Source: Chitinophagaceae bacterium UBA1953 (GTDB lineage: Bacteria > Bacteroidota > Bacteroidia > Chitinophagales > Chitinophagaceae). From it: a stretch of 64,000 nt of DNA. The DNA lies in NCBI GenBank assembly GCA_002336115.1, contig DDEN01000031.1, positions 1 to 64,000 on the forward strand. Reading direction: 5' to 3'. This document shows positions 28,134 to 36,851 of this stretch, piece after piece. The position numbers were made by a program, and so were the translations under genes. Every line of letters starts with the position of its first letter. The stretch's first letter is position 1. The notes beneath the pieces were generated by a model. That model saw only the letters and a program-made list of their open reading frames with translations, was not told the DNA's origin and searched no databases.

Positions 28134-28568
28134 ATGAAACTGCTGTTTGTATTCATCCTGTTTTTTATTTCTGTTTCAGTTTCTGCACAGGTAAATATTG
28201 ATTCTTTACGACTTCAGTATAGCCATAAAACCATGTTTGCCGGTTTTAATAAAGTAATGATGAACGGAATCATGCTTGGAAAAAATGAAACTGGAAATCT
28301 CATGTTGGTTTCACCCGAAGCATCTAAGCAGTATAAATTGTACAGGAAGAACAACAACACCGGAATTATATTAAATGCTGTTGGTGTGGCAGCAGTTGTT
28401 AGCGGATTGTTCCTGTCAAACAGCGACCGTAAAACAGGCAGTACAATAATTATAAGCGGCAGCGTGGTTAATGCCGTTGGAGCATTGTTCTACAAAATTG
28501 CCAATCAACATTTACACCAGGCCATCTGGAAATATAACAGGGATGTGCTTTTCCCGGTGAAGAAATAA
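28134..28568 (+). CDS. Hypothetical membrane protein (144 aa)
   Basis: A signal peptide (to VSAQ) is followed by a short soluble stretch and two hydrophobic, glycine-rich segments (about 78-96 and 103-122). No named family is recognised. It starts 29 bp after the previous gene and lies just before the lipid kinase, so it may share their transcript. It is probably a small envelope protein. Confidence 0.6.
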   Translation: MKLLFVFILFFISVSVSAQVNIDSLRLQYSHKTMFAGFNKVMMNGIMLGKNETGNLMLVSPEASKQYKLYRKNNNTGIILNAVGVAAVVSGLFLSNSDRKTGSTIIISGSVVNAVGALFYKIANQHLHQAIWKYNRDVLFPVKK

Positions 28569-28594
28569 AAAACAAACAATTCAATCCTGATTTT

Positions 28595-28602
28595 TAGTTT
28601 TG
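28595..28602 (+). promoter_or_regulatory. -7 box directly before lipid kinase start
   Basis: TAGTTTTG matches TAnnTTTG and ends five bases before the ATG at 28608, so transcription would start at or next to the start codon. Confidence 0.55.
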
Positions 28603-28607
28603 CCGCA

Positions 28608-29498
28608 ATGCAACGACGTATTTTATTTTTACTTAACCCAAGAGCAGGTATAAAACAAAAAATATCGATACCCGATCTGATACAGCAACGCTGTACTGAT
28701 GCAGGAATTGATTTTATTGTTGATTACACAAGAGCAGACGCTGATTATAGTTTATTGAAAGAAAAAATCATCACCGAAAAAATTTCTGATGTTGTTATTG
28801 CCGGAGGTGATGGTACAATAAGTGCTGTAACTGCCGAACTGCGGCATCTGCCGGTTCGCTTTGGCATTATTCCAAAAGGCTCAGGTAACGGGCTGGCTTT
28901 TGCTGCCGGTATTCCAAAGGATCCCGTAAAGGCAATGGATATTATTCTTAACGGAAAAGCAAGCCCTGTTGATGCTTTTCTGATCAACGGTCATTTTTCC
29001 TGTATGCTTAGCGGAATTGGTTTTGATGCACAGGTGGCTCATGATTTTGACGGACAAACAAAAAGAGGCTTCTGGAAATATGCCCGGCTTACGCTAAAAA
29101 ATGTTACGGGCATTAAACCCTATTCTTTTCATATAAAGAGTAAGGAAACAAATATTTCCATTAAAGCATATTTTATCAGTATTGCCAACAGTAACCAGTT
29201 TGGCAACCAGTTTACCATTGCACCAAAAGCAAGTTTACAGGATGGGCTAATTGATGTTGTGGCGGTTGAAAAGAACAACCTGCTTACCGTACTTTCAAAA
29301 GTATTATGGCATATCCGTTACGGTACGTTTACAAAAGATTTTAAAAAGCGCTACGGCATTACTTATTTTCAAACAACTGAAGTGGAAATTGAAAATCCAG
29401 AGTCAGCACCTTTTCATATTGATGGCGATGGGAAAGCAACAAGCAAGCGATTTTCTGTAAAAATTATTCCCTGTGCTTACTCATTGCTGATGCCTTGA
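28608..29498 (+). CDS. Diacylglycerol-kinase-family lipid kinase (YegS-like)
   Basis: A 296-residue cytoplasmic lipid kinase. It has the nucleotide-binding GGDGTIS motif (about 67), PKGSGNGLA (about 92) and a late HIDGDG. The family phosphorylates diacylglycerol or related lipids at the membrane; some members act on sphingoid lipids, which several Bacteroidota make. The substrate cannot be assigned. It is convergent with ctaA and leaves only 2 bp between the stop codons. Confidence 0.88.
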   Translation: MQRRILFLLNPRAGIKQKISIPDLIQQRCTDAGIDFIVDYTRADADYSLLKEKIITEKISDVVIAGGDGTISAVTAELRHLPVRFGIIPKGSGNGLAFAAGIPKDPVKAMDIILNGKASPVDAFLINGHFSCMLSGIGFDAQVAHDFDGQTKRGFWKYARLTLKNVTGIKPYSFHIKSKETNISIKAYFISIANSNQFGNQFTIAPKASLQDGLIDVVAVEKNNLLTVLSKVLWHIRYGTFTKDFKKRYGITYFQTTEVEIENPESAPFHIDGDGKATSKRFSVKIIPCAYSLLMP

Positions 29499-29500
29499 TA

Positions 29501-30559
29501 TTATTTTTTTCTTACAAGATAAAGTACCCATACAAAACTCAGCAGCAAACACATGCCAACTAACTGATGCGCCTGTGCAATCCATTCAAAGTGGCCCCAT
29601 TTGTTAGGAACAATTCTTACCGAAGAAAGAACTGTAAAAATTCCAAGGAAAATCTGCAGTAACACCAAAGCAAGCGGAATAATTCTTGTGGCATAAAACA
29701 AAACAGAACCTTTTACTTTTTCGGTAGTGAAATACCACACAAAAACGAATACTGCAAGTAAATACGCAAGACCACGATGAATAAAATGAATGGTGATCTT
29801 GTTTTCTATAAAATTAATAAGCAAGGGTTTTTCGCTGAATAAAGCTTTGGGCATCCATTCGTCATTAATTGTTGGCCATGATGGTGCAGCCGTAGCAGCT
29901 TTATGACCAGCCATTAAAGCGCCAAAAATTAATTGTAACAGCAGCAATACAAGAATTACAACACTGAAATTGAATGTCTTTTTGTGAACAGTTATTTGTG
30001 ATTTATCAACTTTCAGTTTCAAAGCAAACCAGAATGTATAGCTCAGCAAACCCATTGCAAGAATAAAATGCAAAGCAAGTCTTGTTGGTTTTACATAAAC
30101 AGCATCGCCTGTTAACCCGCTTGCAACCATTATCCATCCAACAGCACCCTGTAATGCTCCAATTACAAAGAGAATGATCATTGGCTTAATCATTTCTTTG
30201 CTGAAATATCTTTTTACAAGAAAATAAATAAAGCCTACTGCAAATACCATCCCCATCATGCGGGCCCACAAACGGTGAAACCATTCCCAGAAGAAAATAA
30301 ATTTGAAATCGTTTAAAGTAAAGCTTGTGTTTAGTAAACGGTATTGAGGTGTTGCTTTATAATGATTAAATTCCTGCATCCATTGTGTTTCACTTAGCGG
30401 AGGTAATGCGCCTGTAACCACATCCCATTCGGTAATGCTTAAGCCGGACCCTGTTAAACGGGTAATACCACCCAGCAATATCTGCACAACAAGCATACAT
30501 ACGCCGAATAAAAGCCAGTTACCTACTGCTTTGTTTGAAACTGATATTGTGTGTGTCAT
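29501..30559 (-). CDS. ctaA: Heme A synthase, COX15/CtaA
   Basis: A 352-residue polytopic inner-membrane protein with about eight membrane helices. It converts haem O to haem A for aa3-type oxidase. Key features: GGITRLTGSGLSITEWD near the N-terminus (about 25), WEWFHRLWAR with a haem-ligand His (about 95), FIHRGLAYL (about 262) and a late AHQLVGM. No other oxidase assembly gene is adjacent. A -7 box (30568-30575) lies just upstream. Strongly conserved COX15-type (eukaryote/alphaproteobacteria-like) order of motifs. Confidence 0.92.
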   Translation of the reverse strand: MTHTISVSNKAVGNWLLFGVCMLVVQILLGGITRLTGSGLSITEWDVVTGALPPLSETQWMQEFNHYKATPQYRLLNTSFTLNDFKFIFFWEWFHRLWARMMGMVFAVGFIYFLVKRYFSKEMIKPMIILFVIGALQGAVGWIMVASGLTGDAVYVKPTRLALHFILAMGLLSYTFWFALKLKVDKSQITVHKKTFNFSVVILVLLLLQLIFGALMAGHKAATAAPSWPTINDEWMPKALFSEKPLLINFIENKITIHFIHRGLAYLLAVFVFVWYFTTEKVKGSVLFYATRIIPLALVLLQIFLGIFTVLSSVRIVPNKWGHFEWIAQAHQLVGMCLLLSFVWVLYLVRKK

Positions 30560-30567
30560 AACGGCTG

Positions 30568-30575
30568 CAAAGGTA
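30568..30575 (-). promoter_or_regulatory. -7 box of ctaA
   Basis: The minus strand reads TACCTTTG, eight bases before the ATG, implying a very short or absent leader. Confidence 0.55.
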
Positions 30576-30633
30576 GGAGAGGAAAACCAGAGATCGGAAT
30601 TAGTAATTACGGCAAACTTATATCAACGAATTA

Positions 30634-30667
30634 AAAAACCACCAGCAGGCTTTTGCCTGAAGGTGGT
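30634..30667 (-). terminator. Terminator of CoA-disulfide reductase gene
   Basis: On the minus strand a hairpin CACC..CAGGC / GCCTG..GGTG with an AAAA loop is followed by TTTTTTAA. Confidence 0.8.
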
Positions 30668-30703
30668 GAATTGCAGCCACGCAACAATTAATTACAGCAT
30701 TAA

Positions 30704-32386
30704 TTATAATGCGGTGGTAAGTTGTTTAAGCTTGATGGTTTCATTTGTACATGCATTCCAAAGCTTATAACCTCCTGAAAGGTTGGCAACCTGGTTAAAC
30801 CCGCTCTGTTTAAGAATGCGGTGGGCCAGATATCCTCTTAACCCGGCTTCACAATAGATATAGAGATTTTTATCTTTCGGAATTTCATCAAGCCTGTTCC
30901 TGATTTCATCAACAGGAATATTGATAGCTGAATCTATTTTCCCTTTTTCATATTCTGCAGGAGTGCGAACATCAATCAGCACATCTTCTTCACCCAGGTT
31001 TTTCAGTTCATCCCAGTAAAAAACTTTTAAACGGTCAAGTAAAATATTTTCCGCTACAAATCCAGCCATATTTACCGGGTCTTTTGCTGATGAATACGGG
31101 GGAGCATAAGCATGTTCAAACTCTATCAGATCATAAATGGTTTTCCCTTGCTTAATGAATGTTGCCATAATATCTAACCGTTTATCAACGCCTTCAAATC
31201 CTGCAATCTGCGCACTTAACAACTTTCCTTCTTTTGGTGTAAATGCAATCTGGATGGTCATTTGTTTGGCACCGGGATAGTAACCTGCGTGTGAACCACT
31301 GTGATTGGTTGATAGGATGTGTTCAATATTTGCCGCCTTTAAATGTTTAGATGCTGTACCTGCTGTGGCTACAGTCATATCAAACACTTTTACAATTGCT
31401 GTGTTAATTGAGCCTTTGTATGATTGCACATTGCCCAGCACTACATTGTTTGCACAAATACGTCCTTGTTTGTTTGCTGGTCCGGCCAGGTAAGTAATCA
31501 TTGACTGATGCGTGATTGGATTTTCAAACTCAATTACATCGCCAACAGCATAAATATCCGGGTCAGAAGTCTGCATATATTCGTTTACCCATATACCTCT
31601 TGCAGAGCCAATTTTTAAACCTGCATTAACTGCAAGTTTTGTATCGGGCCGAACACCAATTGACAGAAGCACCATGTCTGCAGTCAGTACTTCGCCACTG
31701 TTCAATGCCACTTCAATCTGTTCGCCAATTTTTGTAAAGCCTGTTACAGCAGTATTTAATTTCAGTTCAATGTTTTTTGAACGGATATGTTCCTGTACAA
31801 TCGCTGCTATCGGGTAATCAACGGGTGCCATTACCTGGTTAATCATTTCCACAACTGTTACATCAATGCCCAGTTCGTGAAAATTTTCTGCCATTTCCAA
31901 ACCAATAAACCCGGCACCGATGACTACTGCTTTTTTTACGTTTTGCCTTTGCGTGTATGCTTTAATATAGTCGGTATCTTTTACGTTTCTCAATGTAAAA
32001 ATACCTTCGGTGTTTATGCCGGGTAATGGTGGACGTACAGGTTCGGCTCCTGGTGAAAGAATCAGCTTGTCGTATGATTCTTCATAAGCTTTACCTGTAG
32101 TATGGTCAACTGCTGTGATGGTTTTTTGTGCAGGATCAATAGCTGTTACTTCTGTTTGTACCCGTACATCAATATTAAACCGTTGGTTAAATGCAGCGGC
32201 TGTTTGCACAAACAATTTATTTCTGTTTTTAATCACGTCTCCAATATAATAAGGCAATCCACAATTGGCATAAGAAACATATTCGCCTTTTTCAAACATG
32301 ATTATCTCTGCATGTTCATCTAATCTTCTTAACCTTGCTGCTGCACTGGCACCACCGGCAACAGCACCTACAATAATGTATTTCAT
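30704..32386 (-). CDS. CoA-disulfide reductase with C-terminal rhodanese
   Basis: About 560 residues from the ATG at 32386 (MKYIIVGA); a longer frame to 32446 lacks support. Domains: FAD-binding GAVAGGASAAARLRR, redox Cys in YANCGLPYYIG (about 43), a second NAD(P)H-binding fold (about 150), a dimerisation domain (about 330-445) and a rhodanese domain (about 465-560) with the persulfide Cys in YCEAGLRG. The family (CoADR-Rhd, Npsr-like) reduces CoA disulfide or CoA persulfide with NAD(P)H. It belongs to the sulfur island and has a Crp-type operator 43 bp before its predicted start site. Confidence 0.9.
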   Translation of the reverse strand: MKYIIVGAVAGGASAAARLRRLDEHAEIIMFEKGEYVSYANCGLPYYIGDVIKNRNKLFVQTAAAFNQRFNIDVRVQTEVTAIDPAQKTITAVDHTTGKAYEESYDKLILSPGAEPVRPPLPGINTEGIFTLRNVKDTDYIKAYTQRQNVKKAVVIGAGFIGLEMAENFHELGIDVTVVEMINQVMAPVDYPIAAIVQEHIRSKNIELKLNTAVTGFTKIGEQIEVALNSGEVLTADMVLLSIGVRPDTKLAVNAGLKIGSARGIWVNEYMQTSDPDIYAVGDVIEFENPITHQSMITYLAGPANKQGRICANNVVLGNVQSYKGSINTAIVKVFDMTVATAGTASKHLKAANIEHILSTNHSGSHAGYYPGAKQMTIQIAFTPKEGKLLSAQIAGFEGVDKRLDIMATFIKQGKTIYDLIEFEHAYAPPYSSAKDPVNMAGFVAENILLDRLKVFYWDELKNLGEEDVLIDVRTPAEYEKGKIDSAINIPVDEIRNRLDEIPKDKNLYIYCEAGLRGYLAHRILKQSGFNQVANLSGGYKLWNACTNETIKLKQLTTAL

Positions 32387-32443
32387 CTTTAAATTTTGTT
32401 TTGTCTTATCCACAATTACATTTTTCAGTTTTGTGAACGGGCA

Positions 32444-32487
32444 CAAAAGTAGAGCAGTAAAATAATGCAGACTGTGATTTTTGTCAT
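32444..32487 (-). promoter_or_regulatory. Crp-type promoter of CoA-disulfide reductase
   Basis: On the minus strand a -7 box TACTTTTG (32444-32451) lies 29.5 bp downstream of the centre of a Crp/Fnr-like site; on the plus strand the site reads GTGA-N6-TCAT (32474-32487). No TTTG occurs at -33. This matches class II activator geometry, about -43 from the predicted start. Confidence 0.65.
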
Positions 32488-32562
32488 GAAAAAAATTGCT
32501 CTGAAAAGCAGTAGGAATGAAGCAAAAACCTGCAATGTTATTGTTGCAACTTTAATTAAATA

Positions 32563-32576
32563 GTGACTTAGATCAC
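32563..32576. promoter_or_regulatory. Crp/Fnr-type operator upstream of SQR-like gene
   Basis: GTGA-CTTAGA-TCAC is a perfect half-site palindrome in the divergent intergenic region. A T-rich TATTTTTTTTG stretch at 32611 could serve as the SQR-side -7 region, though its spacing differs from the other sites. It could also act on the CoADR side. Confidence 0.65.
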
Positions 32577-32710
32577 ACAGCAGAAAATAGTTTCAGAAAG
32601 TATAAAAAAATATTTTTTTTGATGACAACCATCATTAAAAGCACGCATCAACATCATAAAAATGCCATTTCGGTGTTTCGACTTTTACATCACCAATTAA
32701 AAAAGTAAAA

Positions 32711-33946
32711 ATGAAAAATCTTGTTATTCTCGGAGCCGGTACCGCAGGTACAATGATGGCGAATCATCTGCACAATGAACTTAAACAACCTGACTGGAAA
32801 ATAACGATCATTGATGAACGTGAAGAGCATCACTACCAACCAGGATATTTGTTTCTTCCGTTTGACATTTATTCTCCCGATGATATTATTAAAACAATTG
32901 AGGAGTTTATTCCAAAAGATGTAACACTGCTGAAACAGCGTATTGACCGTATTGTTCCAACTGAAAACAAAATACAGTTGGGAAATGGAAATGAACTAAA
33001 CTATGACGTACTGATAATAGCTACCGGTGCTAAAATAGCCCCGGAAGAAATTGAAGGAATGAAAGGTGAAGAATGGCAAAAATCGGTATTTGATTTTTAC
33101 ACATTTGAAGGTGCGCTTGCGTTAAGAAATAAATTAAGAGAGTGGGATGGCGGCCGTTTGGTAGTACATATTACTGAAATGCCGATTAAATGTCCGGTTG
33201 CTCCGCTTGAGTTTGCTTTTCTTGCAGATTCATTTTTCAAGAATAAAAACATGCGCAATAAAGTTGATATTACTTATGTAACTCCTATGAGCGGTGCTTT
33301 TACTAAACCAAAAGCAACAGAAGCTCTTGAACACTTGTTACAGGAAAAGAATATCAATATTGAAGGCGATTTTGCAATTGAGCAGGTTGACAATGAAAAC
33401 AAGAAAATTATTGATTATGGAGGTAAAGAAATTCCCTTCGATATTCTTGTTACCGTGCCTACAAATAAAGGTGATGAACTGATGGAACGTTCAGGAATGG
33501 GTGATGATCTGAACTATGTGCCTACTAACAAAGCAACTTTGCAGTCAAAAGAATATCAAAATGTTTTTGTTTTAGGTGATGCAAGTAACATTCCTGCATC
33601 AAAAGCCGGATCAGTTGCACACTTTGAAGCAGAAATTTTAACTGAAAATATTTTACGGTATGTAAAAGGTGAGCCGTTAAAAGAAGAATTTGACGGTCAT
33701 GCCAACTGCTTTATTGAAACAGGTGGAGGTAAAGCTTTGCTGATTGACTTCAATTATACACATGAACCTGTTGAAGGAACCTTCCCCTTCCCCGGCATCG
33801 GGCCTTTGAGGCTGCTGAAAGAAAGCCGCATGAATCATATGGGTAAACTTGCTTTCCGCTGGGTTTACTGGCACATGCTGCTCAAGGGCACACATATACC
33901 TTTTGTTTCAGCAACAATGAGCGAAAAAGGGAAAGTGTACAATTAA
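32711..33946 (+). CDS. Sulfide:quinone-oxidoreductase-like flavoprotein
   Basis: A 411-residue FAD-dependent oxidoreductase of the SQR family. The FAD-binding GAGTAGTMMANHL opens the protein, ATGAKIAP lies at about 100 and VFLGDA...-type FAD motif (VFVLGDASNIPASKAG) at about 290. Only two cysteines remain, in IKCPVAP (about 160) and ANCFIE (about 340), both plausible redox-active positions. It would oxidise sulfide at the membrane, pass electrons to quinone and make polysulfide or a thiol persulfide. It leads a plus-strand operon with TusE- and DsrE-like genes. Confidence 0.85.
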   Translation: MKNLVILGAGTAGTMMANHLHNELKQPDWKITIIDEREEHHYQPGYLFLPFDIYSPDDIIKTIEEFIPKDVTLLKQRIDRIVPTENKIQLGNGNELNYDVLIIATGAKIAPEEIEGMKGEEWQKSVFDFYTFEGALALRNKLREWDGGRLVVHITEMPIKCPVAPLEFAFLADSFFKNKNMRNKVDITYVTPMSGAFTKPKATEALEHLLQEKNINIEGDFAIEQVDNENKKIIDYGGKEIPFDILVTVPTNKGDELMERSGMGDDLNYVPTNKATLQSKEYQNVFVLGDASNIPASKAGSVAHFEAEILTENILRYVKGEPLKEEFDGHANCFIETGGGKALLIDFNYTHEPVEGTFPFPGIGPLRLLKESRMNHMGKLAFRWVYWHMLLKGTHIPFVSATMSEKGKVYN

Positions 33947-33981
33947 TAAATTTCTATCAATCAAAATATAAATAACAGAAT

Positions 33982-34290
33982 ATGGAAAGAACAATAGCAG
34001 GCAAAATAGTTGCCGTTAACGAAGAAGGTTACATGACAGACTTTAGCCAATGGGATGAAAAAGTTGGCGAAGCATTAGCTGCAGAAGCAAATCTTACATT
34101 ATCTCCCCGTCATTGGGAAGTAATCAAATACCTGCAGAACGAACACAAAAACCAGGTGGCGCTCAGCATCAGGCGTGTAGGTAAAAGCGGCGTGGTGGAT
34201 ATTAAAGAGTTTTATGCTTTATTCCCCAATGCTCCTTTAAAAACTGCTACAAAAGTTGCAGGTATTCCTAAACCGGCAAGTTGCATTTAA
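33982..34290 (+). CDS. TusE/DsrC/DsvC family sulfur-carrier protein
   Basis: A 102-residue DsrC-fold protein. The C-terminal arm ends PKPASCI, placing the conserved Cys at the penultimate position. The second Cys that true DsrC carries about ten residues earlier is absent, so it is TusE-like, able to carry a persulfide but not form the DsrC trisulfide. It lies between the SQR-like and DsrE-like genes. No dsrAB or tusBCD genes are seen. It probably receives sulfane sulfur from the local rhodanese or DsrE proteins; that is inferred. Confidence 0.88.
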   Translation: MERTIAGKIVAVNEEGYMTDFSQWDEKVGEALAAEANLTLSPRHWEVIKYLQNEHKNQVALSIRRVGKSGVVDIKEFYALFPNAPLKTATKVAGIPKPASCI

Positions 34291-34303
34291 TCACAATAAA
34301 AAA

Positions 34304-34795
34304 ATGTCAGCCATGAACGAAAATAACGGTGCCATCAAAAAAATGATGATTATCCTTTCAAAAGGTACAATTGAAAATGTTTACGCAGCATTTGTACTGG
34401 CTAATGGTGCTCGTATGGAAGGAATTGAATCAGAAATCTTCTTTACATTTTTTGGACTTGAAGCAATTCATAAAAAGAAACTGGAAAGTCTGCATGTTGC
34501 AACAGTTGGTAATCCTGCCATGCACATTCCAACCATGATTGGAGGCTTGCCTGGTATGGAAGCTTTTGCTACAAATATGATGAAGAAAGAAATGGAAAAA
34601 ATTGATATGCCGGATATTCCTGAATTTCTTGAAATTTTAACTGCTTCCGGCGTTAAAATGTGGGCATGCAAACTCGCTTTCGATATGTTCCATTATAAAG
34701 AAGAAGATTTATACGAAGGCGTGGACAAAATTATAACAGTAGGAGATTTTTATAAAAGAAGTGAAGGTGAAGGTGTTCACATGCTGTTCATCTAA
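34304..34795 (+). CDS. DsrE/DsrF/DrsH-like (DsrE2-type) protein
   Basis: About 163 residues from the ATG at 34304; an in-frame ORF extends to 34256 but would overlap the TusE gene. The DsrE-like fold shows MMIILSKGTIENVYAAFVLA and FFTFFGLEAI, and a single conserved Cys in MWACKLAFDMF (about 124), the persulfide-carrying residue of DsrE2/DsrE3 proteins. Such proteins relay sulfane sulfur between rhodanese and TusA/TusE carriers. Third gene of the SQR operon, 14 bp after TusE. Confidence 0.88.
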   Translation: MSAMNENNGAIKKMMIILSKGTIENVYAAFVLANGARMEGIESEIFFTFFGLEAIHKKKLESLHVATVGNPAMHIPTMIGGLPGMEAFATNMMKKEMEKIDMPDIPEFLEILTASGVKMWACKLAFDMFHYKEEDLYEGVDKIITVGDFYKRSEGEGVHMLFI

Positions 34796-34860
34796 TCCTG
34801 CTTAAAACATTGACGGTGATCTTTCAAGGTCTGCCGTTTTGTTTCTGCATCGAACTGTGT

Positions 34861-34893
34861 TTTTTTATTGCCGTTTAAACGGCAGATAAAAAA
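34861..34893. repeat. 33-bp inverted repeat between convergent genes
   Basis: TTTTTTAT-TGCCGTTTAAACGGCA-GATAAAAAA is almost self-complementary. The T-run precedes the stem on both strands, so it is not a classical terminator, although it lies between two converging genes. Confidence 0.5.
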
Positions 34894-34916
34894 GCGCAGT
34901 TTTTTTGTGCAGATGG

Positions 34917-35732
34917 TCAGTTGCATGTATATGTAAATGCCCACCTGATAATTGGTGCTGAACCGGAGTGGGAAATACTAACTGTTTTTGTAAAATTTTT
35001 ACTATTGTATGTGTAAGTCCAAATGTCGGGTTGTGTAGAAGTCCATTTGTTTGTACCAGGGTCAAGGTAATATGAACTGGCACTTGTCAATTGATTTTTA
35101 CTTAAAAAATATATGTGTGTGAAGTATTCGTCATATAAATTCTGTAAATAAAAAGTGTTGAATTTTGTAAAAAATGAATTTTCTTTTGTCAGATCATACG
35201 TAAATGTTGTTGTAGATACCAAAGTGTTAGTGTCATCGTAATACGAAATGTTGGAGATATTTTCACCATCCCATGTGTAAGTAGTTTTGCCTAAGTATCT
35301 TGTCCAGCCATAATCATAGTGGCTCATTTGGGAACGTTTGCCATTTGAATATTGGAAAGTGTATTTAGATGTGGGATATAATGAATCCCCCAAAAAATCA
35401 GATTCCTTTTTTTCTGTCAATAAACCTCCGGCATCATATATAAATTCTGTTTTTAATAGTACCTGAGTATTGCCGGTATTGAATGTTTCTTTTGTTATAA
35501 GCTGACCAGTTGGGTTATAAGTATATTTAGTTTTGTCAACTGAAGAAGAAAGCTCTGTTATATTATCTCCGGTGTAAAAGACATTGTAAACTCTGCTGCC
35601 AGATAGTAAATTATTGGTAATAGTTTTGAACTTACATGTGCTTGCCGGATCTTCAGGAATACTACTTGTGTCTGTATTTCGATGACATGAAGTAAAAACA
35701 AATAGGCTGGCTGCGAAAATTAAATGTTTCAT
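34917..35732 (-). CDS. Hypothetical lipoprotein with YD/RHS-like strands
   Basis: A 271-residue lipoprotein (lipobox FTSC, Cys about 16). The mature part is a series of short repeats of the type YTYNPTGQLITKE, FIYDAGGLLTEKK, YTWDGENISNISYYD, resembling DUF4595-like beta proteins of Bacteroidota and the strand pattern of RHS repeats. No enzymatic motif is seen. It interrupts the sulfur island but shows no obvious link to it. Confidence 0.65.
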   Translation of the reverse strand: MKHLIFAASLFVFTSCHRNTDTSSIPEDPASTCKFKTITNNLLSGSRVYNVFYTGDNITELSSSVDKTKYTYNPTGQLITKETFNTGNTQVLLKTEFIYDAGGLLTEKKESDFLGDSLYPTSKYTFQYSNGKRSQMSHYDYGWTRYLGKTTYTWDGENISNISYYDDTNTLVSTTTFTYDLTKENSFFTKFNTFYLQNLYDEYFTHIYFLSKNQLTSASSYYLDPGTNKWTSTQPDIWTYTYNSKNFTKTVSISHSGSAPIIRWAFTYTCN

Positions 35733-35860
35733 AGTAGATGGGGGCTCTGATTTCAGATAGCTTGAACAAAGCTATTGTAACAGCTTAAAACTACAAAAAC
35801 AAATGTTTATCTAAGAATGCATTAGAGATAAAGGAGTTGATGGTTAGACAATGAAAAAAA

Positions 35861-36100
35861 TTATTCTGCTTCCTGTTTTCTCCGAGAAATATCTGTTGTT
35901 CCTTTTCTGGAAGGTTTAAACATCTGGTTTACCAGCACACCCATTCCTGCAAAATAAATTACACTACGTACAGGGCTTGAAGTAATTAAACAGGTTCCGT
36001 CGCAACCATAAAATTTCCAGTAAAAATAACCACCTATTCCGCCTGCTATCATTCCCGGAATAATCCACAAAAGACGGTTATACCAATATTTCGATTTCAT
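35861..36100 (-). CDS. Small membrane protein, DUF6132-like
   Basis: A 79-residue protein with two membrane segments (about 10-28 and 43-60). Between them is a loop with two cysteines, YGCDGTCLITSSP, which could form a disulfide or bind sulfur or metal. A basic tail ends the protein. It sits at the end of the minus-strand sulfur operon, about 120 bp after the rhodanese gene. Similar small proteins are common in Bacteroidota; function unknown. Confidence 0.7.
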   Translation of the reverse strand: MKSKYWYNRLLWIIPGMIAGGIGGYFYWKFYGCDGTCLITSSPVRSVIYFAGMGVLVNQMFKPSRKGTTDISRRKQEAE

Positions 36101-36218
36101 GTAACTGATTTTATTGATTTATTTAAGGCTACAAAAAAGCAACAAAGACTAAGCATAAACTAACAATGTAGCCAGCCAGCTTTGTTGCTTCAGGTTTTAG
36201 CCTTGTGTATTAATTGAT

Positions 36219-36527
36219 TTAGCGGATTTTATTTTGTAAACTGAACCAGGAACCGCCGTTATAAGCTTCTATACCCGATTGTTTTAAAATACTGGCTGCC
36301 GAACTGCTGCGCATACCACTTGCACAACAGGTAATAACTGCCTTGCCTTTTTTCTTTAACTCACCCGATTTCTGACCAATTATGTTAACAGGAATATTCA
36401 ATGACCCTTTGATATGGCCACCTTTATATTCCTGGGGTGTGCGCACATCAACAATAATAGCGCCACCTTCAAGAAGAGCTTTGTAATCGGTTCCGGGTCC
36501 GAATAATTTTTTGATAAATCCCAGCAT
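36219..36527 (-). CDS. Single-domain rhodanese
   Basis: A 102-residue rhodanese domain with DVRTPQEYKGGHIKGSLNIP and the active-site loop TCCASGMRS (about 80), where the second Cys is the persulfide carrier. The start MLGFIKKLFG could act as a weak membrane-associating helix. It follows the other small rhodanese by 8 bp in the PDO operon. Probable cytoplasmic sulfur-transfer protein. Confidence 0.9.
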   Translation of the reverse strand: MLGFIKKLFGPGTDYKALLEGGAIIVDVRTPQEYKGGHIKGSLNIPVNIIGQKSGELKKKGKAVITCCASGMRSSSAASILKQSGIEAYNGGSWFSLQNKIR

Positions 36528-36535
36528 GTTATTGA

Positions 36536-36814
36536 TTAGTTTTTAAGATTCATAATGTTGAAAATTCCGCCTGCATCATATACATTATCAAAACCAACCT
36601 GGCGCAGGTAGGTAGCAGCACTGTTACTCCTTGCTCCTGACATGCAATACACCACAATAGGATTTTTGATTTCTTTCAGCTCATCCACTTTTTGTGTAAG
36701 TGTATTCAACGGAATGTTTTTTGCACCAGGAAAATGACCTGATAAATATTCACCTTCTGTACGAACATCAACAATAGTTGTTTGCGGATTGTTTACAATT
36801 TCTTTAAGTGTCAT
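36536..36814 (-). CDS. Single-domain rhodanese
   Basis: A 92-residue rhodanese with DVRTEGEYLSGHFPGAKNIPL and the active loop YCMSGARS (about 57-64) holding the catalytic Cys. No signal peptide. It lies 37 bp downstream of the PDO-rhodanese gene and just before a second rhodanese, so sulfur may pass along several carriers from a common operon. Confidence 0.9.
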   Translation of the reverse strand: MTLKEIVNNPQTTIVDVRTEGEYLSGHFPGAKNIPLNTLTQKVDELKEIKNPIVVYCMSGARSNSAATYLRQVGFDNVYDAGGIFNIMNLKN

Positions 36815-36851
36815 TTTTTAATATTTGTTTTATTTATTGATTGTTTTCTGA

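Noticed and set aside
34861..34893. Bidirectional terminator between DsrE and the lipoprotein gene
   Set aside because: The T-run precedes the stem on both strands, the reverse of a rho-independent terminator; kept only as a palindrome.
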